A stretch of 64,000 nt of DNA from an uncultured Eubacteriales bacterium (GTDB lineage: Bacteria > Bacillota > Clostridia > Oscillospirales > Oscillospiraceae). Below the pieces are notes generated by a model. That model was given only the letters and a program-made list of their open reading frames with translations, did no database searches and was not told the origin of the DNA. Made by a program: the position numbers and the translations under genes. The stretch's first letter is position 1. Each line of letters starts with the position of its first letter. The DNA lies in the NCBI GenBank assembly GCA_900543625.1, contig UQSF01000001.1:169474-233473 (forward strand), written 5' to 3'. This document shows positions 15,433 through 23,595 of this stretch, piece by piece.

Positions 15433-16649
15433 TGCGGTGCGGACTTCTGGGCGAAAAGCTCGGCCACAGCTATTCTCCGGCCATTCACGCAGAGCTTGCG
15501 GACTATGCCTACAAGCTCTATGAGGTCGCGCCGGACGCGCTCGCGGCGTTTTTGACCGGCGGCGATTTTGACGCGCTCAACGTGACCATCCCGTATAAGA
15601 AGGCGGTCATCCCGTATTGTGCCGGGCTCTCACCGATCGCGCAAAAGCTGGGCAGCGTGAACGTGCTCGTCCGCCGGCCGGATGGCACGCTCTACGGCGA
15701 CAATGCCGACGCCTTCGGCTTTGAATACCTCGTGCGTCACAGCGGCGTGGACATTGCCGGGAAGAAGGCGCTCGTGCTCGGAAACGGCGGCGCGTCCGCG
15801 ACCATTCAGGCCGTGCTCGCGCAGCTTGGCGCGCGCGTGACGGTCATCTCCCGCAGCGGCGAGGACAACTACACGAATCTCGGGCGCCACGCCGATGCGC
15901 AGGTGATCGTCAACACCACACCCGTCGGTATGTATCCGAACACCGGCAAGGCCGCCGTCGACCTGCGGCAGTTCCCGCAGTGCGCGCTCGTACTCGACGT
16001 GGTGTATAACCCCGCGCGCACGGCGCTGCTGCTGCAGGCGGAGGCGCTCGGCATTCCGTGTGCGGGCGGACTGTATATGCTCGTGGCGCAGGCAAAGCGC
16101 AGCTGCGAGGTGTTCACCGGCACGACTATTGATGACGGCGAGATCCTGCGCATCTACCGCCGCATGCGGCAGGAGATGGAGAACATCGTCCTCATCGGCA
16201 TGCCCGGCAGCGGCAAGAGCACGATCGCGGCGCTGCTCGCCGAGCGGCTGCACCGGCCGCTGCTCGACAGCGATGCGCAGGTCGTCGAGACGGCAGGGCG
16301 TCCCATCCCGGATATCTTCGCCGCCGACGGCGAGGACGCCTTCCGCACGCTGGAGACGGCCGCGCTCGCAGAGCTCGGCAAGCGTTCGGGCGCGATCCTT
16401 GCAACGGGCGGCGGCAGTGTCTGCCGCGCGGAAAACTACCCGCTCCTGCACCAGAACGGCACGATCTTCTGGCTGCGGCGCGACCTTGCGCTGCTGCCGA
16501 AGGACGGGCGCCCCATCTCCCAGCGCAGCGACCTCGCCGAGCTCTATGCGCAGCGTGAGCCGCTGTACGCCCGCTTTGCCGACGCCGTCATCGACAACAA
16601 CGGCACACCGGAGCAGACGGCGCAGCAGATCCTGGAGGTGCTGGCATGA
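15429..16649 (+). CDS. Shikimate dehydrogenase-shikimate kinase fusion (AroE-AroK)
   Basis: A 406-residue fusion of two consecutive pathway enzymes. Residues 1 to about 248 are AroE: GEKLGHSYSPAIH, NVTIPYKKAV with the catalytic Lys, GDNADAFGF (family usual NTD, here NAD), the nucleotide loop VLGNGGASATIQAV and MLVAQAKRSCEVFTG. From Met250 it is AroK: IVLIGMPGSGKSTIA (P-loop), DSDAQVVE, and ATGGGSV. Both active sites look intact. AroE reduces 3-dehydroshikimate and AroK phosphorylates shikimate. AGGAG directly touches the Met250 codon, so independent start of the kinase is possible but the spacing is poor. AGGAGG precedes the double ATG at 15429/15432. Confidence 0.93.
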   Translation: MMRCGLLGEKLGHSYSPAIHAELADYAYKLYEVAPDALAAFLTGGDFDALNVTIPYKKAVIPYCAGLSPIAQKLGSVNVLVRRPDGTLYGDNADAFGFEYLVRHSGVDIAGKKALVLGNGGASATIQAVLAQLGARVTVISRSGEDNYTNLGRHADAQVIVNTTPVGMYPNTGKAAVDLRQFPQCALVLDVVYNPARTALLLQAEALGIPCAGGLYMLVAQAKRSCEVFTGTTIDDGEILRIYRRMRQEMENIVLIGMPGSGKSTIAALLAERLHRPLLDSDAQVVETAGRPIPDIFAADGEDAFRTLETAALAELGKRSGAILATGGGSVCRAENYPLLHQNGTIFWLRRDLALLPKDGRPISQRSDLAELYAQREPLYARFADAVIDNNGTPEQTAQQILEVLA

Positions 16650-17089
16650 AATTTCTCGTCATCAACGGGCCGAACCTGAACCTGCTCGGCCTGCGTGAGC
16701 CCGCCATCTACGGCAGCCGGGACTTTGCCGCGCTGCAGGATTTCATCCGCGCGGCGGCGCGCGAAGCGGGCGTAGAGGTCGAGCTGTTCCAGTCCAACCA
16801 CGAGGGCGCGATCGTCGATGCGATCCAGGCGGCCTACGGCACGGCGGACGGCATCGTCATCAACCCCGCGGCTTATACGCACACGAGCGTCGCCATTCTC
16901 GACGCGCTCAAGGCTGTGGCGCTTCCGGCGGTGGAGGTGCACCTGTCGGACGTCAGCACGCGCGAGCCCTTCCGCCAGATCTCCTACGCCGGCATGGCGT
17001 GCGTGAAAACGTACATGGGGCTCGGTTTTGAGGGCTACCGGCAGGCCATCTTGTATCTCAGGCAGTATCTGGAGGAGGCAAACGCATGA
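16646..17089 (+). CDS. aroQ: Type II 3-dehydroquinate dehydratase
   Basis: 147 residues, the normal length of type II dehydroquinases. The N-terminal INGPNLNLLGLREPAIYG holds the flexible-lid Arg and catalytic Tyr region; FQSNHEGAIVDAIQ, INPAAYTHTSVAI and VEVHLSDVSTREPFRQ (catalytic His, substrate Arg) are all intact. It dehydrates 3-dehydroquinate between the AroB and AroE steps. ATGA overlaps on both sides. Confidence 0.96.
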   Translation: MKFLVINGPNLNLLGLREPAIYGSRDFAALQDFIRAAAREAGVEVELFQSNHEGAIVDAIQAAYGTADGIVINPAAYTHTSVAILDALKAVALPAVEVHLSDVSTREPFRQISYAGMACVKTYMGLGFEGYRQAILYLRQYLEEANA

Positions 17090-18279
17090 TCTCAAAACAG
17101 CTCATCGACTGGGGCGCAAACGGCAGCTCCATCCGCGAGATCGCGGCCTACGGCGAGCGCCGCGCGGCCGAGATCGGCGCGGAAAACGTCTATAACTTTT
17201 CCATCGGCAGTCCGAGCATCGACCCGCCGGACTGTGTGCACGCGGCCATCGAGCATCTGCTGCATACCGTGCCGCCCACGCAGCTGCACGCCTATGCGCC
17301 CGCACCGGGCATGGCATCGGTGCGGGAAAAGGTCGCGGCCTACCTCACGCAGACGTTCGGCGAGACGTACCGCGCGCAGGATATCTACATGACCGACGGC
17401 GCGTCGAGTGCGCTGGCGATCCTGACGCGCGCGCTCCTCTGCCCGGGGGATGAGGTCATCGTGCTCGCGCCGTATTTCCCGGAGTACGCCGTCTATGCCG
17501 AGGCGGCGGGCGGCAGCGTGCGCGTCGTGCCGTGCAAGGCGGATACCTTCGCGCTCGATCTTGAGGCGCTCTCCGCCGCCGTGACGGAAAAGACCGCGCT
17601 GCTTATCCTCAACTCCCCGAATAACCCATCCGGCGTCGTCATCTCGCGCCCGGAGCTTGCGGCGCTGAGCGCCATGCTGCGCGAAAAGCAGGCGCGCTAC
17701 GGTCATCCGATCTACATCATCGCCGACGAGCCGTACCGCGAGCTGGTCTACGGCGGGGTGGAGGTGCCGTTCCTGCCTGCAATTTACCCGAACGCGATCT
17801 ACTGCTATTCCTACAGCAAGACGCTGTCCCTGCCCGGCGAGCGCGTGGGCTTTCTCGCCCTGCACCCGGCCATGGACGACTACGCTGCCGTGCACGCTGC
17901 CGTGCTCGGCGCGGGGCGCGCATTGGGGTATATCTGCGTGTCGTCGCTGTTCCAGCTTGCCGTGGCGGAGTGCCTCGGCCAGACGGCGGACATCGCGGCC
18001 TATGCCGAAAACCGTGAGCTGATCTACGGCGCACTCACGGCCATGGGCTATCGCTGCGCGCGGCCGGACGGCGCGTTTTACCTCTTCCTCAAGTCGCCCG
18101 AGCCGGATTCGCGCGCGTTTTGCCGCCGCGCGATGGACTATGACATCCTGCTCGTTCCGGGCGATGATTTTGGCTGCCCGGGCTATGCGCGCCTTGCCTA
18201 CTGCGTGGCGCGCTCACAGATCGAGCGCTCGCTCCCAGCGTTCCGGAAGCTGGCCGGGAGCTACGGGCTCTGCAAGTGA
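17086..18279 (+). CDS. PLP-dependent class I/II aminotransferase, probable aromatic aminotransferase
   Basis: 397 residues of the aspartate-aminotransferase fold: substrate loop FSIGSPSIDPP, TDGASSALAIL for PLP phosphate, ILNSPNNPSGVV (Asn), ADEPYRELVY (Asp/Tyr) and the PLP-lysine in CYSYSKTLSLPGERVG. As last gene of an operon that makes phenylpyruvate and 4-hydroxyphenylpyruvate, it very likely supplies the final transamination to Phe and Tyr. Specificity is inferred from position; the family is broad. A strong terminator follows. Confidence 0.88.
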   Translation: MISKQLIDWGANGSSIREIAAYGERRAAEIGAENVYNFSIGSPSIDPPDCVHAAIEHLLHTVPPTQLHAYAPAPGMASVREKVAAYLTQTFGETYRAQDIYMTDGASSALAILTRALLCPGDEVIVLAPYFPEYAVYAEAAGGSVRVVPCKADTFALDLEALSAAVTEKTALLILNSPNNPSGVVISRPELAALSAMLREKQARYGHPIYIIADEPYRELVYGGVEVPFLPAIYPNAIYCYSYSKTLSLPGERVGFLALHPAMDDYAAVHAAVLGAGRALGYICVSSLFQLAVAECLGQTADIAAYAENRELIYGALTAMGYRCARPDGAFYLFLKSPEPDSRAFCRRAMDYDILLVPGDDFGCPGYARLAYCVARSQIERSLPAFRKLAGSYGLCK

Positions 18280-18292
18280 TCTCCGCAGACAG

Positions 18293-18328
18293 AAAGCGGC
18301 GCCCCCGGGGTTCGGGGGCGCCGCTTTT
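18293..18328. terminator. Bidirectional terminator ending the aro operon
   Basis: AAAGCGGCGCCCCCG and CGGGGGCGCCGCTTTT flank a short loop. It also lies just after the stop of the convergent CotF-like gene, so it can serve both strands. Confidence 0.88.
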
Positions 18329-18340
18329 GCGTGGATGGTG

Positions 18341-18793
18341 TCAGGCGTACATGGCGTTTGCGGCCATGTAGTCATAGATGACCTTGCCGTGGTGCTGCTC
18401 CTGCGCCTGAATGTCGTTGAGTACGCTGCGCGCGTCGGCATCACGAAATTCGAACACGCACGTGTCGTACAGGTGCGAGGCGTGCTTTTCCATCGTGAGC
18501 ACGTCCGAGCAGAGGTAGCAGTCGTTTTGCTTTTGCGGCGAGTCTGCGCTGCTGTATGCGGCCGTGAACGTGCCCGGCACGGTCGCGGAGTCCGCGGGCT
18601 TGCAGACCGTGCCCTGCATCATCTGCGCGATCGCGTCGAGATGCTGCTGCTCGACCTGAGCGAGCTGTTCGAACAGGTTTTTGAGCTGCGGGTCGTTGGC
18701 GCTGGCGGCGTGGCGGCGGTATTTGTCCACGCACAGCTGCTCCTGATCTTTGAGATCCTTGAGCAGGCCGGCTTCTTTTTGCGTTGGTTGCAT
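18341..18793 (-). CDS. CotF-family spore coat/ferritin-like protein
   Basis: 150 residues from ATG 18793, with AGGTGATC upstream; the frame opens earlier at 18838 without a good site. The helical pattern (KEAGLLKDLKDQEQLCVDKY, LAQVEQQHLDAI, ILNDIQAQEQHHGKVIYDYM) matches the coat protein F family (ferritin-like four-helix bundles) seen in spore formers. It has regularly placed Glu and His (EQLC, EQQHL, EQHHG), but metal binding is not shown. The middle (about 75-100) contains two Cys in QNDCYLCSD. Monocistronic. It supports a spore-forming host. Confidence 0.75.
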   Translation of the reverse strand: MQPTQKEAGLLKDLKDQEQLCVDKYRRHAASANDPQLKNLFEQLAQVEQQHLDAIAQMMQGTVCKPADSATVPGTFTAAYSSADSPQKQNDCYLCSDVLTMEKHASHLYDTCVFEFRDADARSVLNDIQAQEQHHGKVIYDYMAANAMYA

Positions 18794-18920
18794 TCCGATC
18801 ACCTCACAGGCAGTATGCCCGAGCGTGCGTGCGCGCATACACCGGCGGGAAAAATACAGTGGCGTGCGCGTGAAAAATCGGGTATAATGAGCTGACCTTA
18901 TCGAAAAGAGAGATGCAGCT

Positions 18921-19742
18921 ATGGCAAAGATCTATGACATCACGGACTTTTCCGCGCCGGAGCTGGACGTGTACGCCCGCCTGACGGAAAACCAGCTCGT
19001 CAACCGCGCCGACCCGGCAAACGCGCTTTTCATCGCCGAGAGCCCGCTCGTGATCGGCCGTGCGCTTGATGCGGGGTGCGAGCCGGTGTCGTTTCTGATG
19101 GAGCGCCGCCACATAGAAGGAAAGGCGCGCGATATCCTCGCGCGCTGCCCGGACGATATCCCGGTCTACGCGGCCGAGCTCGAGGTGCTCACGCAGCTGA
19201 CGGGCTTTCACCTCACGCGCGGCATGCTCTGCGCCATGCGCCGCCCGGCGCTGCCATCTGTGGCAGAGCTGTGCACGAACGCCGCGCGCGTGGCTGTGCT
19301 GGAAAATGTGATGAACCCGACGAATATCGGCGCGATCTTCCGCTCGGCGGCGGCGCTCGGTGTCGACGCCGTGCTGCTCACGTCGGCGGGCAGCGATCCG
19401 CTCTACCGCCGCGCCGTGCGCGTGAGCATGGGCACGGTCTTTCAGGTGCCGTGGACGTATCTGCCCGCGGACACCGACTGGCAGGAGACGCTGCACGCGC
19501 TCGGCTTTCGCACGGCGGCCATGGCGCTGCGTGACGATCCGCTGCGCATTGACGATGCGCGCCTGCGTACCTTGCCGCGCCTCGCCATCGTGCTCGGCAC
19601 GGAGGGCGACGGGCTGGCCGGCAGCACGATCGCCGCGTGCGATTACACCGTGCGCATCCCCATGACGCACGGGGTCGACTCGCTCAATGTCGCCGCGGCG
19701 AGCGCCGTCGCGTTTTATCAGCTCGCGCTGCTGCGCGGCTGA
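18921..19742 (+). CDS. TrmH/SpoU-family RNA 2'-O-methyltransferase
   Basis: 273 residues. The N-terminal substrate-binding part contains NALFIAESPLVIGRAL; the C-terminal SPOUT domain has the three family motifs VLENVMNPTNIGAIFRSAAALG, IVLGTEGDGL and IPMTHGVDSLNVAAASAVAFY, which build the trefoil-knot SAM site. It methylates a ribose in rRNA or tRNA; the target is not readable. A TATAAT box at 18883-18888 and AAAGAGAG before the ATG precede it. A truncated hairpin repeat begins right at its stop. Confidence 0.88.
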   Translation: MAKIYDITDFSAPELDVYARLTENQLVNRADPANALFIAESPLVIGRALDAGCEPVSFLMERRHIEGKARDILARCPDDIPVYAAELEVLTQLTGFHLTRGMLCAMRRPALPSVAELCTNAARVAVLENVMNPTNIGAIFRSAAALGVDAVLLTSAGSDPLYRRAVRVSMGTVFQVPWTYLPADTDWQETLHALGFRTAAMALRDDPLRIDDARLRTLPRLAIVLGTEGDGLAGSTIAACDYTVRIPMTHGVDSLNVAAASAVAFYQLALLRG

Positions 19743-19812
19743 GACTGTCAAGCAGTCTGCTGCGCGCATAATTTGTGCGCCGGCGGCGAAACTCTACGAG
19801 GTTTTGGACAAA
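19743..19812 (-). repeat. Hairpin-rich dispersed repeat, copy B (internally deleted)
   Basis: Read on the minus strand, TTGTCCAAAACCTCGTAGAG followed by TTTCGCCGCCG matches the left end of copy C (47127 onward). It then jumps to the right part of copy C (CAAATTATGCGCGCAGCAGACTGC). About 100 bases of the middle are missing. It lies between the TrmH gene and a terminator, in the opposite orientation to copies A and C. Confidence 0.75.
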
Positions 19813-19815
19813 ATG

Positions 19816-19850
19816 AACTCCGGCTTCCAGAACGGAAGCCGGAGTTTTTT
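19816..19850 (+). terminator. Rho-independent terminator
   Basis: AACTCCGGCTTCC, loop AGAAC, GGAAGCCGGAGTT then a T run. It ends transcripts from the TrmH gene and, on the other strand, may serve the FmdE-like operon. Confidence 0.85.
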
Positions 19851-19857
19851 GTTGTTC

Positions 19858-20379
19858 TCAGACGTCGAAGCGGTCGTAGCTTCCGGCGCAGTCGAGACAG
19901 AGCGTCTGCCCGTCGACCAGACGGATCCAGTTGGCGCCGGCCGTCTCGCCGCAGCACGCGCAGCGGTAGGAGTCGAAGAGCTTCGCCTTCTCCGGCAGTG
20001 CGATGGTCGCGGGCTTGACATCGAACAGGTCAGCCGGCTCCTGCGCCTGGAAGTAGTCGAACGACTCCTCGCGCGTCATCCCCTCCGGACGGTCGCGCAG
20101 CACCAGCCGCACGGACTTGCCCGTGGTGCGGTTGTAGAACGAAAACGCCTGCTTGCCGCGCATATGGAACAGCAGGTTGCCCTTTCCGACGCTGCAGCCG
20201 AGCAGCGCCTGAATGGCATCGATGCCGCAGGCGTCATTTTCCGCGATGCACACGAGCTGCTCATCGCCGGAGAAGTCCAGCTCCAGCAGCTCGGCTGCGT
20301 AGCATGCGGCCTTGTAGCCGATCGTCAGACCGCCGCAGGCGTGGCCGTGAAAGGCAACGCATTTTTCCCAATTGGTCAT
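19858..20379 (-). CDS. FmdE-family protein with C-terminal zinc ribbon
   Basis: 173 residues. The N-terminal FmdE domain starts CVAFHGHACGGLTIGYKAAC, with the conserved Cys/His cluster, then CIAENDACGIDAIQALLGCSVGKGNL. The last 40 residues hold two Cys pairs (CACC near 140, CLDC near 165), a treble-clef or ribbon. FmdE is named from formylmethanofuran dehydrogenase, but in Firmicutes such proteins occur without that enzyme next to metal-type ABC importers, as here. Role is unknown; metal handling is a guess from context. It is the last gene of a four-gene operon and overlaps the ATPase gene by 4 bases. Confidence 0.8.
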   Translation of the reverse strand: MTNWEKCVAFHGHACGGLTIGYKAACYAAELLELDFSGDEQLVCIAENDACGIDAIQALLGCSVGKGNLLFHMRGKQAFSFYNRTTGKSVRLVLRDRPEGMTREESFDYFQAQEPADLFDVKPATIALPEKAKLFDSYRCACCGETAGANWIRLVDGQTLCLDCAGSYDRFDV

Positions 20380-21152
20380 GATAGTTTCTCCTTTTCTTCA
20401 TCTTCAATGAGTACGAGCGACTGACCCTGCACCTGCACGATGCTGCCCTTGACACCGTAGACATCGCGCAGTGCGTCGGCATCGAAGATCTCCGCGCCGC
20501 CGTAGCGGTACACCTCGCCCTCGCGCAGCAGCAGAAAGCGGTCGCAAAAGCGCAGGGCAAGGTTCAGGTCGTGGATGACGATCATCGCCGTCAGATCCTG
20601 CTCACGGCAGAGGTCGCGCGTGATCTGCAGCACCTGATACTGGTTGCGGATGTCGAGGCTGCTGGTCGGCTCGTCAAGCAGCAGGAGCGTCGGCTCCTGC
20701 GCCAGTGCGCGGGCGAGCATGACCTTCTGCCGCTCGCCGCCGGAGAGCCGGTTGAGAAACCGGCCGCGCATATCCTCCAGATTCAGATAGCGCATCGCAT
20801 CGTGCACCACGTCGTGGTCGTGCTCCGTCACGCCCCAGGTCATGTAGGGACGGCGGCCGAGCATGACCATGTCGTGCACGGTCATTTGCGTGTCGGGCAC
20901 GTGCTGTGCGACGAAGGCCACGCGCTTTGCGATCTCGCGGTGGGAGAGCGCGAGCAGATCCTCGCCGTCGACGCGGCAGCTGCCGCTGTCGGCTGTGAGG
21001 ATGCGGTTGATGCACTTGAGCAGCGTGCTCTTGCCGACGCCGTTGTTGCCGAGCACGGCCAGAAAGTGACCGCTGTCAAGCTCAAAGCTCACGTCGCGCA
21101 GGATCGGGCGTCCGCCCTTGTAGTGATAGCAGAGGTGGTCGACCTGGATCAT
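20376..21152 (-). CDS. ABC transporter ATP-binding protein (FecE/BtuD type)
   Basis: 258 residues from ATG 21152, chosen because GGGGAGG lies just upstream and the preceding 90 codons of the open frame are inside the permease gene. Walker A GNNGVGKST, signature LSGGERQKVMLARALA, Walker B LLLLDEPTSSLD and the switch His in VIHDLNLAL are intact. It energises import of an iron-siderophore, haem or cobalamin-type chelate with the two upstream genes. Overlaps both neighbours by 4 bases. Confidence 0.92.
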   Translation of the reverse strand: MIQVDHLCYHYKGGRPILRDVSFELDSGHFLAVLGNNGVGKSTLLKCINRILTADSGSCRVDGEDLLALSHREIAKRVAFVAQHVPDTQMTVHDMVMLGRRPYMTWGVTEHDHDVVHDAMRYLNLEDMRGRFLNRLSGGERQKVMLARALAQEPTLLLLDEPTSSLDIRNQYQVLQITRDLCREQDLTAMIVIHDLNLALRFCDRFLLLREGEVYRYGGAEIFDADALRDVYGVKGSIVQVQGQSLVLIEDEEKEKLS

Positions 21153-22204
21153 GTCTGACGCCTCCCCTTGAACAGCAGATACAAAAACAGCGGGCCGCCG
21201 AGGAACGCCGTCAGCGCGCCGATCGGCAGAATGACGGGCATGATGACCACGCGCGCGACCAGATCGCTCAGCAGCAGCAGCGCCGCGCCCGCGAGCACCG
21301 AGCCGGGGATGAGGTAGATGTAGTTGTTGCCGACGACCATGCGCACGATGTGCGGCGCGACCAGACCGATGAAGTTGATGAGGCCGACGTTCGATACGAT
21401 GATCGAGCAGACAAGGCACGTGAGCACAACGTTTGTCAGCGTCAGCCGCTGGACGTTGATGCCGAGACTCAGCGCCGTTTCCTCGCCGGAGAGCAGGGCG
21501 TTGTAGTCCCAGCGGTGCAGATAGCAGTAGACGATCAGCAGCAGCACAGCCAGCGCCATGCCGCGCAGGGACTGCCAGCTCGTGCTGCCGAGGTCGCCGA
21601 AGGTCCAGAACACGAGCGACGAGAGCGCGACCTCATCGGCGAAGTATTGCAGCAGTGTGGTCGCACCGGTCAGCATGGAGCTGATGGCGACGCCCGCAAG
21701 CACGATGCCCTCCGAGGAGACCTGCTTGAACCGGCTCAGGCCGAGAATGACGGCTGCGACGAGCAGCGAGCCCAGAAACGAGCACAGCGGGATGGCCCAG
21801 CTGCCCGTGTGCGTCAGACCGAGGCCGATGATGGCGCCGGCTGCGCCGAACGTCGCACCCTGCGACACGCCGAGCGTGGAGGCCGAGGCGAGGGGGTTTC
21901 GCAGCACGGACTGCAGAATGCAGCCCGCGAGCCCGAGCCCCGCGCCGGAGACCATGGCGGTGCAGATGCGCGGCAGGCGGTTGTTGCGGATGACGAGGTT
22001 GATCTTATTGTCCGCCGCGCGGCCGAAAATGCCCCGGATGAGCTCGGCGGCGGGCGTGTTGTATGACCCCGCGCGCAGCGACAAAAAGAACGCCAGCGCC
22101 AGCACCGCCGCCAGAAGGATCAGAAAGCGGATGCTTCTGGCGCGGATGCGGGTGTAATCGGAAATTTGCGGCTTATTCGCCGATGGTGATGGCACGGAAT
22201 GCAT
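21149..22204 (-). CDS. FecCD-type ABC permease
   Basis: 351 residues with about ten membrane segments. FecCD marks include RLPRICTAMVSGAGLGLAG, LRNPLASASTLGVSQGA, GFINFIGLV-like GLINFIGLVAPHIVRM (ATPase contact loop) and ILPIGALTAFLGGPLFLYLL at the end. It forms the inner-membrane channel, presumably as a homodimer, since only one permease gene is present. The start lies inside the 3' end of the binding-protein gene (32-base overlap). Confidence 0.92.
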   Translation of the reverse strand: MHSVPSPSANKPQISDYTRIRARSIRFLILLAAVLALAFFLSLRAGSYNTPAAELIRGIFGRAADNKINLVIRNNRLPRICTAMVSGAGLGLAGCILQSVLRNPLASASTLGVSQGATFGAAGAIIGLGLTHTGSWAIPLCSFLGSLLVAAVILGLSRFKQVSSEGIVLAGVAISSMLTGATTLLQYFADEVALSSLVFWTFGDLGSTSWQSLRGMALAVLLLIVYCYLHRWDYNALLSGEETALSLGINVQRLTLTNVVLTCLVCSIIVSNVGLINFIGLVAPHIVRMVVGNNYIYLIPGSVLAGAALLLLSDLVARVVIMPVILPIGALTAFLGGPLFLYLLFKGRRQT

Positions 22205-23264
22205 ACCCGGCCTCCTTCAGATCGGGATAGGGGTTCGAGCCGAGCAGCTCCGTGAAGATCTCACCGGCCTTGACCTCGGGGTCAATGTCTGCAAACTGCT
22301 CCGGATACAGCATGCAGGCGGCATAGTAGGCATCGGCCAGCGCCGTCTCAAGGTTGGAGGCGCAGGAACGGAACGAGATCTGCGAGTAGACCTTGCCGCC
22401 GCGCACGGCGCTCAGGCTCTGATAGAAATCGGGGTGCGCCTGATAATCCTCGTTGATGAGGTCCATGCCGTTGAAGTCGAGGAAAATGACGTCCGGATCC
22501 CAGGCAAGCACCTGCTCGGTGTCAATGTTGAACGCGCCGGTCTGACCGGTCGTGTCGGCAAGGTTTTTGGCGTGGATGAGCGCGAACGGGCCGTAGCCGG
22601 CCTCCGTGCCCTCAAAGCCGTGCTGCCCCTTGAAGGACACACCGCCGACGTAGACGGACGGCTTCTGATCGTCTGCGATCTTGGCCGTGCGCGTGTCGAG
22701 GTCGGTCTGGATGCCCTTGAGGTACTTGGTCAGTTCCTGTGCGCGCGCCTCAAGACCGTAGAGCTCACCGAGCAGACGGATGGTCTCGTAGGCGGCGTCA
22801 TCGAGCGTGGTGTCGCTGCCGGGCACGACAAAGACCGGGATGCCGGTCTTCGCGCTCAGCTCGTCCGCGTCGCACGAGGCGTAGGCGCTCATGACGATGA
22901 CCTGCGGTGCGACGTCGATGATCTGCTCCACGTACGGCTCGCCGTTCGTGCCGGTGACGGGCAGATCCTTGAACTTGTCGAAGTTCACGTAGTTATACAG
23001 GCGGCTCATGCCGGCCTTGGTCTCATAATCCTCCACGCCGACGGCGCGGTCAGCCGCACCGACATAGCAGCTGTAGCGCAGCGCGCCGACGCCGATGCAC
23101 ACGACGCGCTCCACCTGCTTGGGTACTTCCACGGTGCGGTTTTTGCCGTCGGTGAGTGTGCGCATGTCGCCGGAGGCGCCGTCGTTCGTTTTTGCGCCGC
23201 AGGCTGTGCAGGCCAGCACCATCAGCACTGCCAGCAGCAGGCAGATCCATCTTCGATTTCGCAT
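22173..23264 (-). CDS. Substrate-binding lipoprotein of a metal-chelate ABC importer
   Basis: 363 residues with a lipoprotein signal (LACTAC, lipid Cys at 22) and a periplasmic-binding-protein type III fold: RTVEVPKQVERVVCIG near 42 begins the mature domain, and VIVMSAYASCDADEL marks the second lobe. It belongs to the FepB/BtuF class that binds iron-siderophores, haem or corrinoids. The ligand is unclear. It is the first gene of an operon (binding protein, permease, ATPase, FmdE). Its promoter carries the C-tract/G-tract repeat also found at the 36-kb divergent locus, so it probably shares a regulator with it. Confidence 0.88.
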   Translation of the reverse strand: MRNRRWICLLLAVLMVLACTACGAKTNDGASGDMRTLTDGKNRTVEVPKQVERVVCIGVGALRYSCYVGAADRAVGVEDYETKAGMSRLYNYVNFDKFKDLPVTGTNGEPYVEQIIDVAPQVIVMSAYASCDADELSAKTGIPVFVVPGSDTTLDDAAYETIRLLGELYGLEARAQELTKYLKGIQTDLDTRTAKIADDQKPSVYVGGVSFKGQHGFEGTEAGYGPFALIHAKNLADTTGQTGAFNIDTEQVLAWDPDVIFLDFNGMDLINEDYQAHPDFYQSLSAVRGGKVYSQISFRSCASNLETALADAYYAACMLYPEQFADIDPEVKAGEIFTELLGSNPYPDLKEAGYAFRAITIGE

Positions 23265-23315
23265 AGTGCGTGTATCCTCTCTTCCTGTATTTCTCCGTTT
23301 CGGAGCATTGTCATT

Positions 23316-23359
23316 AGTATAACGGATAGCGGCCGAAACCGTAACCCCCCGTAGGGGAT
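23316..23359 (-). promoter_or_regulatory. Promoter and C/G-tract operator of the chelate importer operon
   Basis: Minus strand: ATCCCCTACGGGGGGTTAC runs from 23359 and leads straight into the -35 region (TTACGG, 23344-23339); 17 bases further is -10 TATACT (23321-23316). The inverted CCCC/GGGG repeat abuts the -35 box as at two promoters near 36.0-36.1 kb. Confidence 0.65.
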
Positions 23360-23471
23360 GAAAATGTGTGCAGATTTTTCACGGGATTTTTGCTGACAGT
23401 CGCGCGGAAAACGTCTGTTTATCAACGCGAGATACGAAATTGGGTGAAAAACGCGCTGCAAACTGCGGCAT

Positions 23472-23534
23472 TTTACAATTTTACACGCATTTTACATAAG
23501 CGCTCTTTTCATTTTTACATCCTCTGCGTATCCT
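23472..23534 (+). promoter_or_regulatory. Candidate Pho boxes and promoter of pstS
   Basis: TTTACA occurs at 23472, 23480, 23491 and 23514: steps of 8, 11 and 23 bases. Direct repeats with 11-base periodicity are typical of PhoP/PhoB-type operators. A -10-like TATCCT sits at 23529 with only a weak -35, as expected for an activated promoter. The rest of the 23360-23471 gap holds nothing recognised. Confidence 0.6.
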
Positions 23535-23595
23535 GTGAAGCGTAGGGAACAAAAAACCAAAAACCAAAATTGAAGTTCGAAAGGAGCACTTCATC

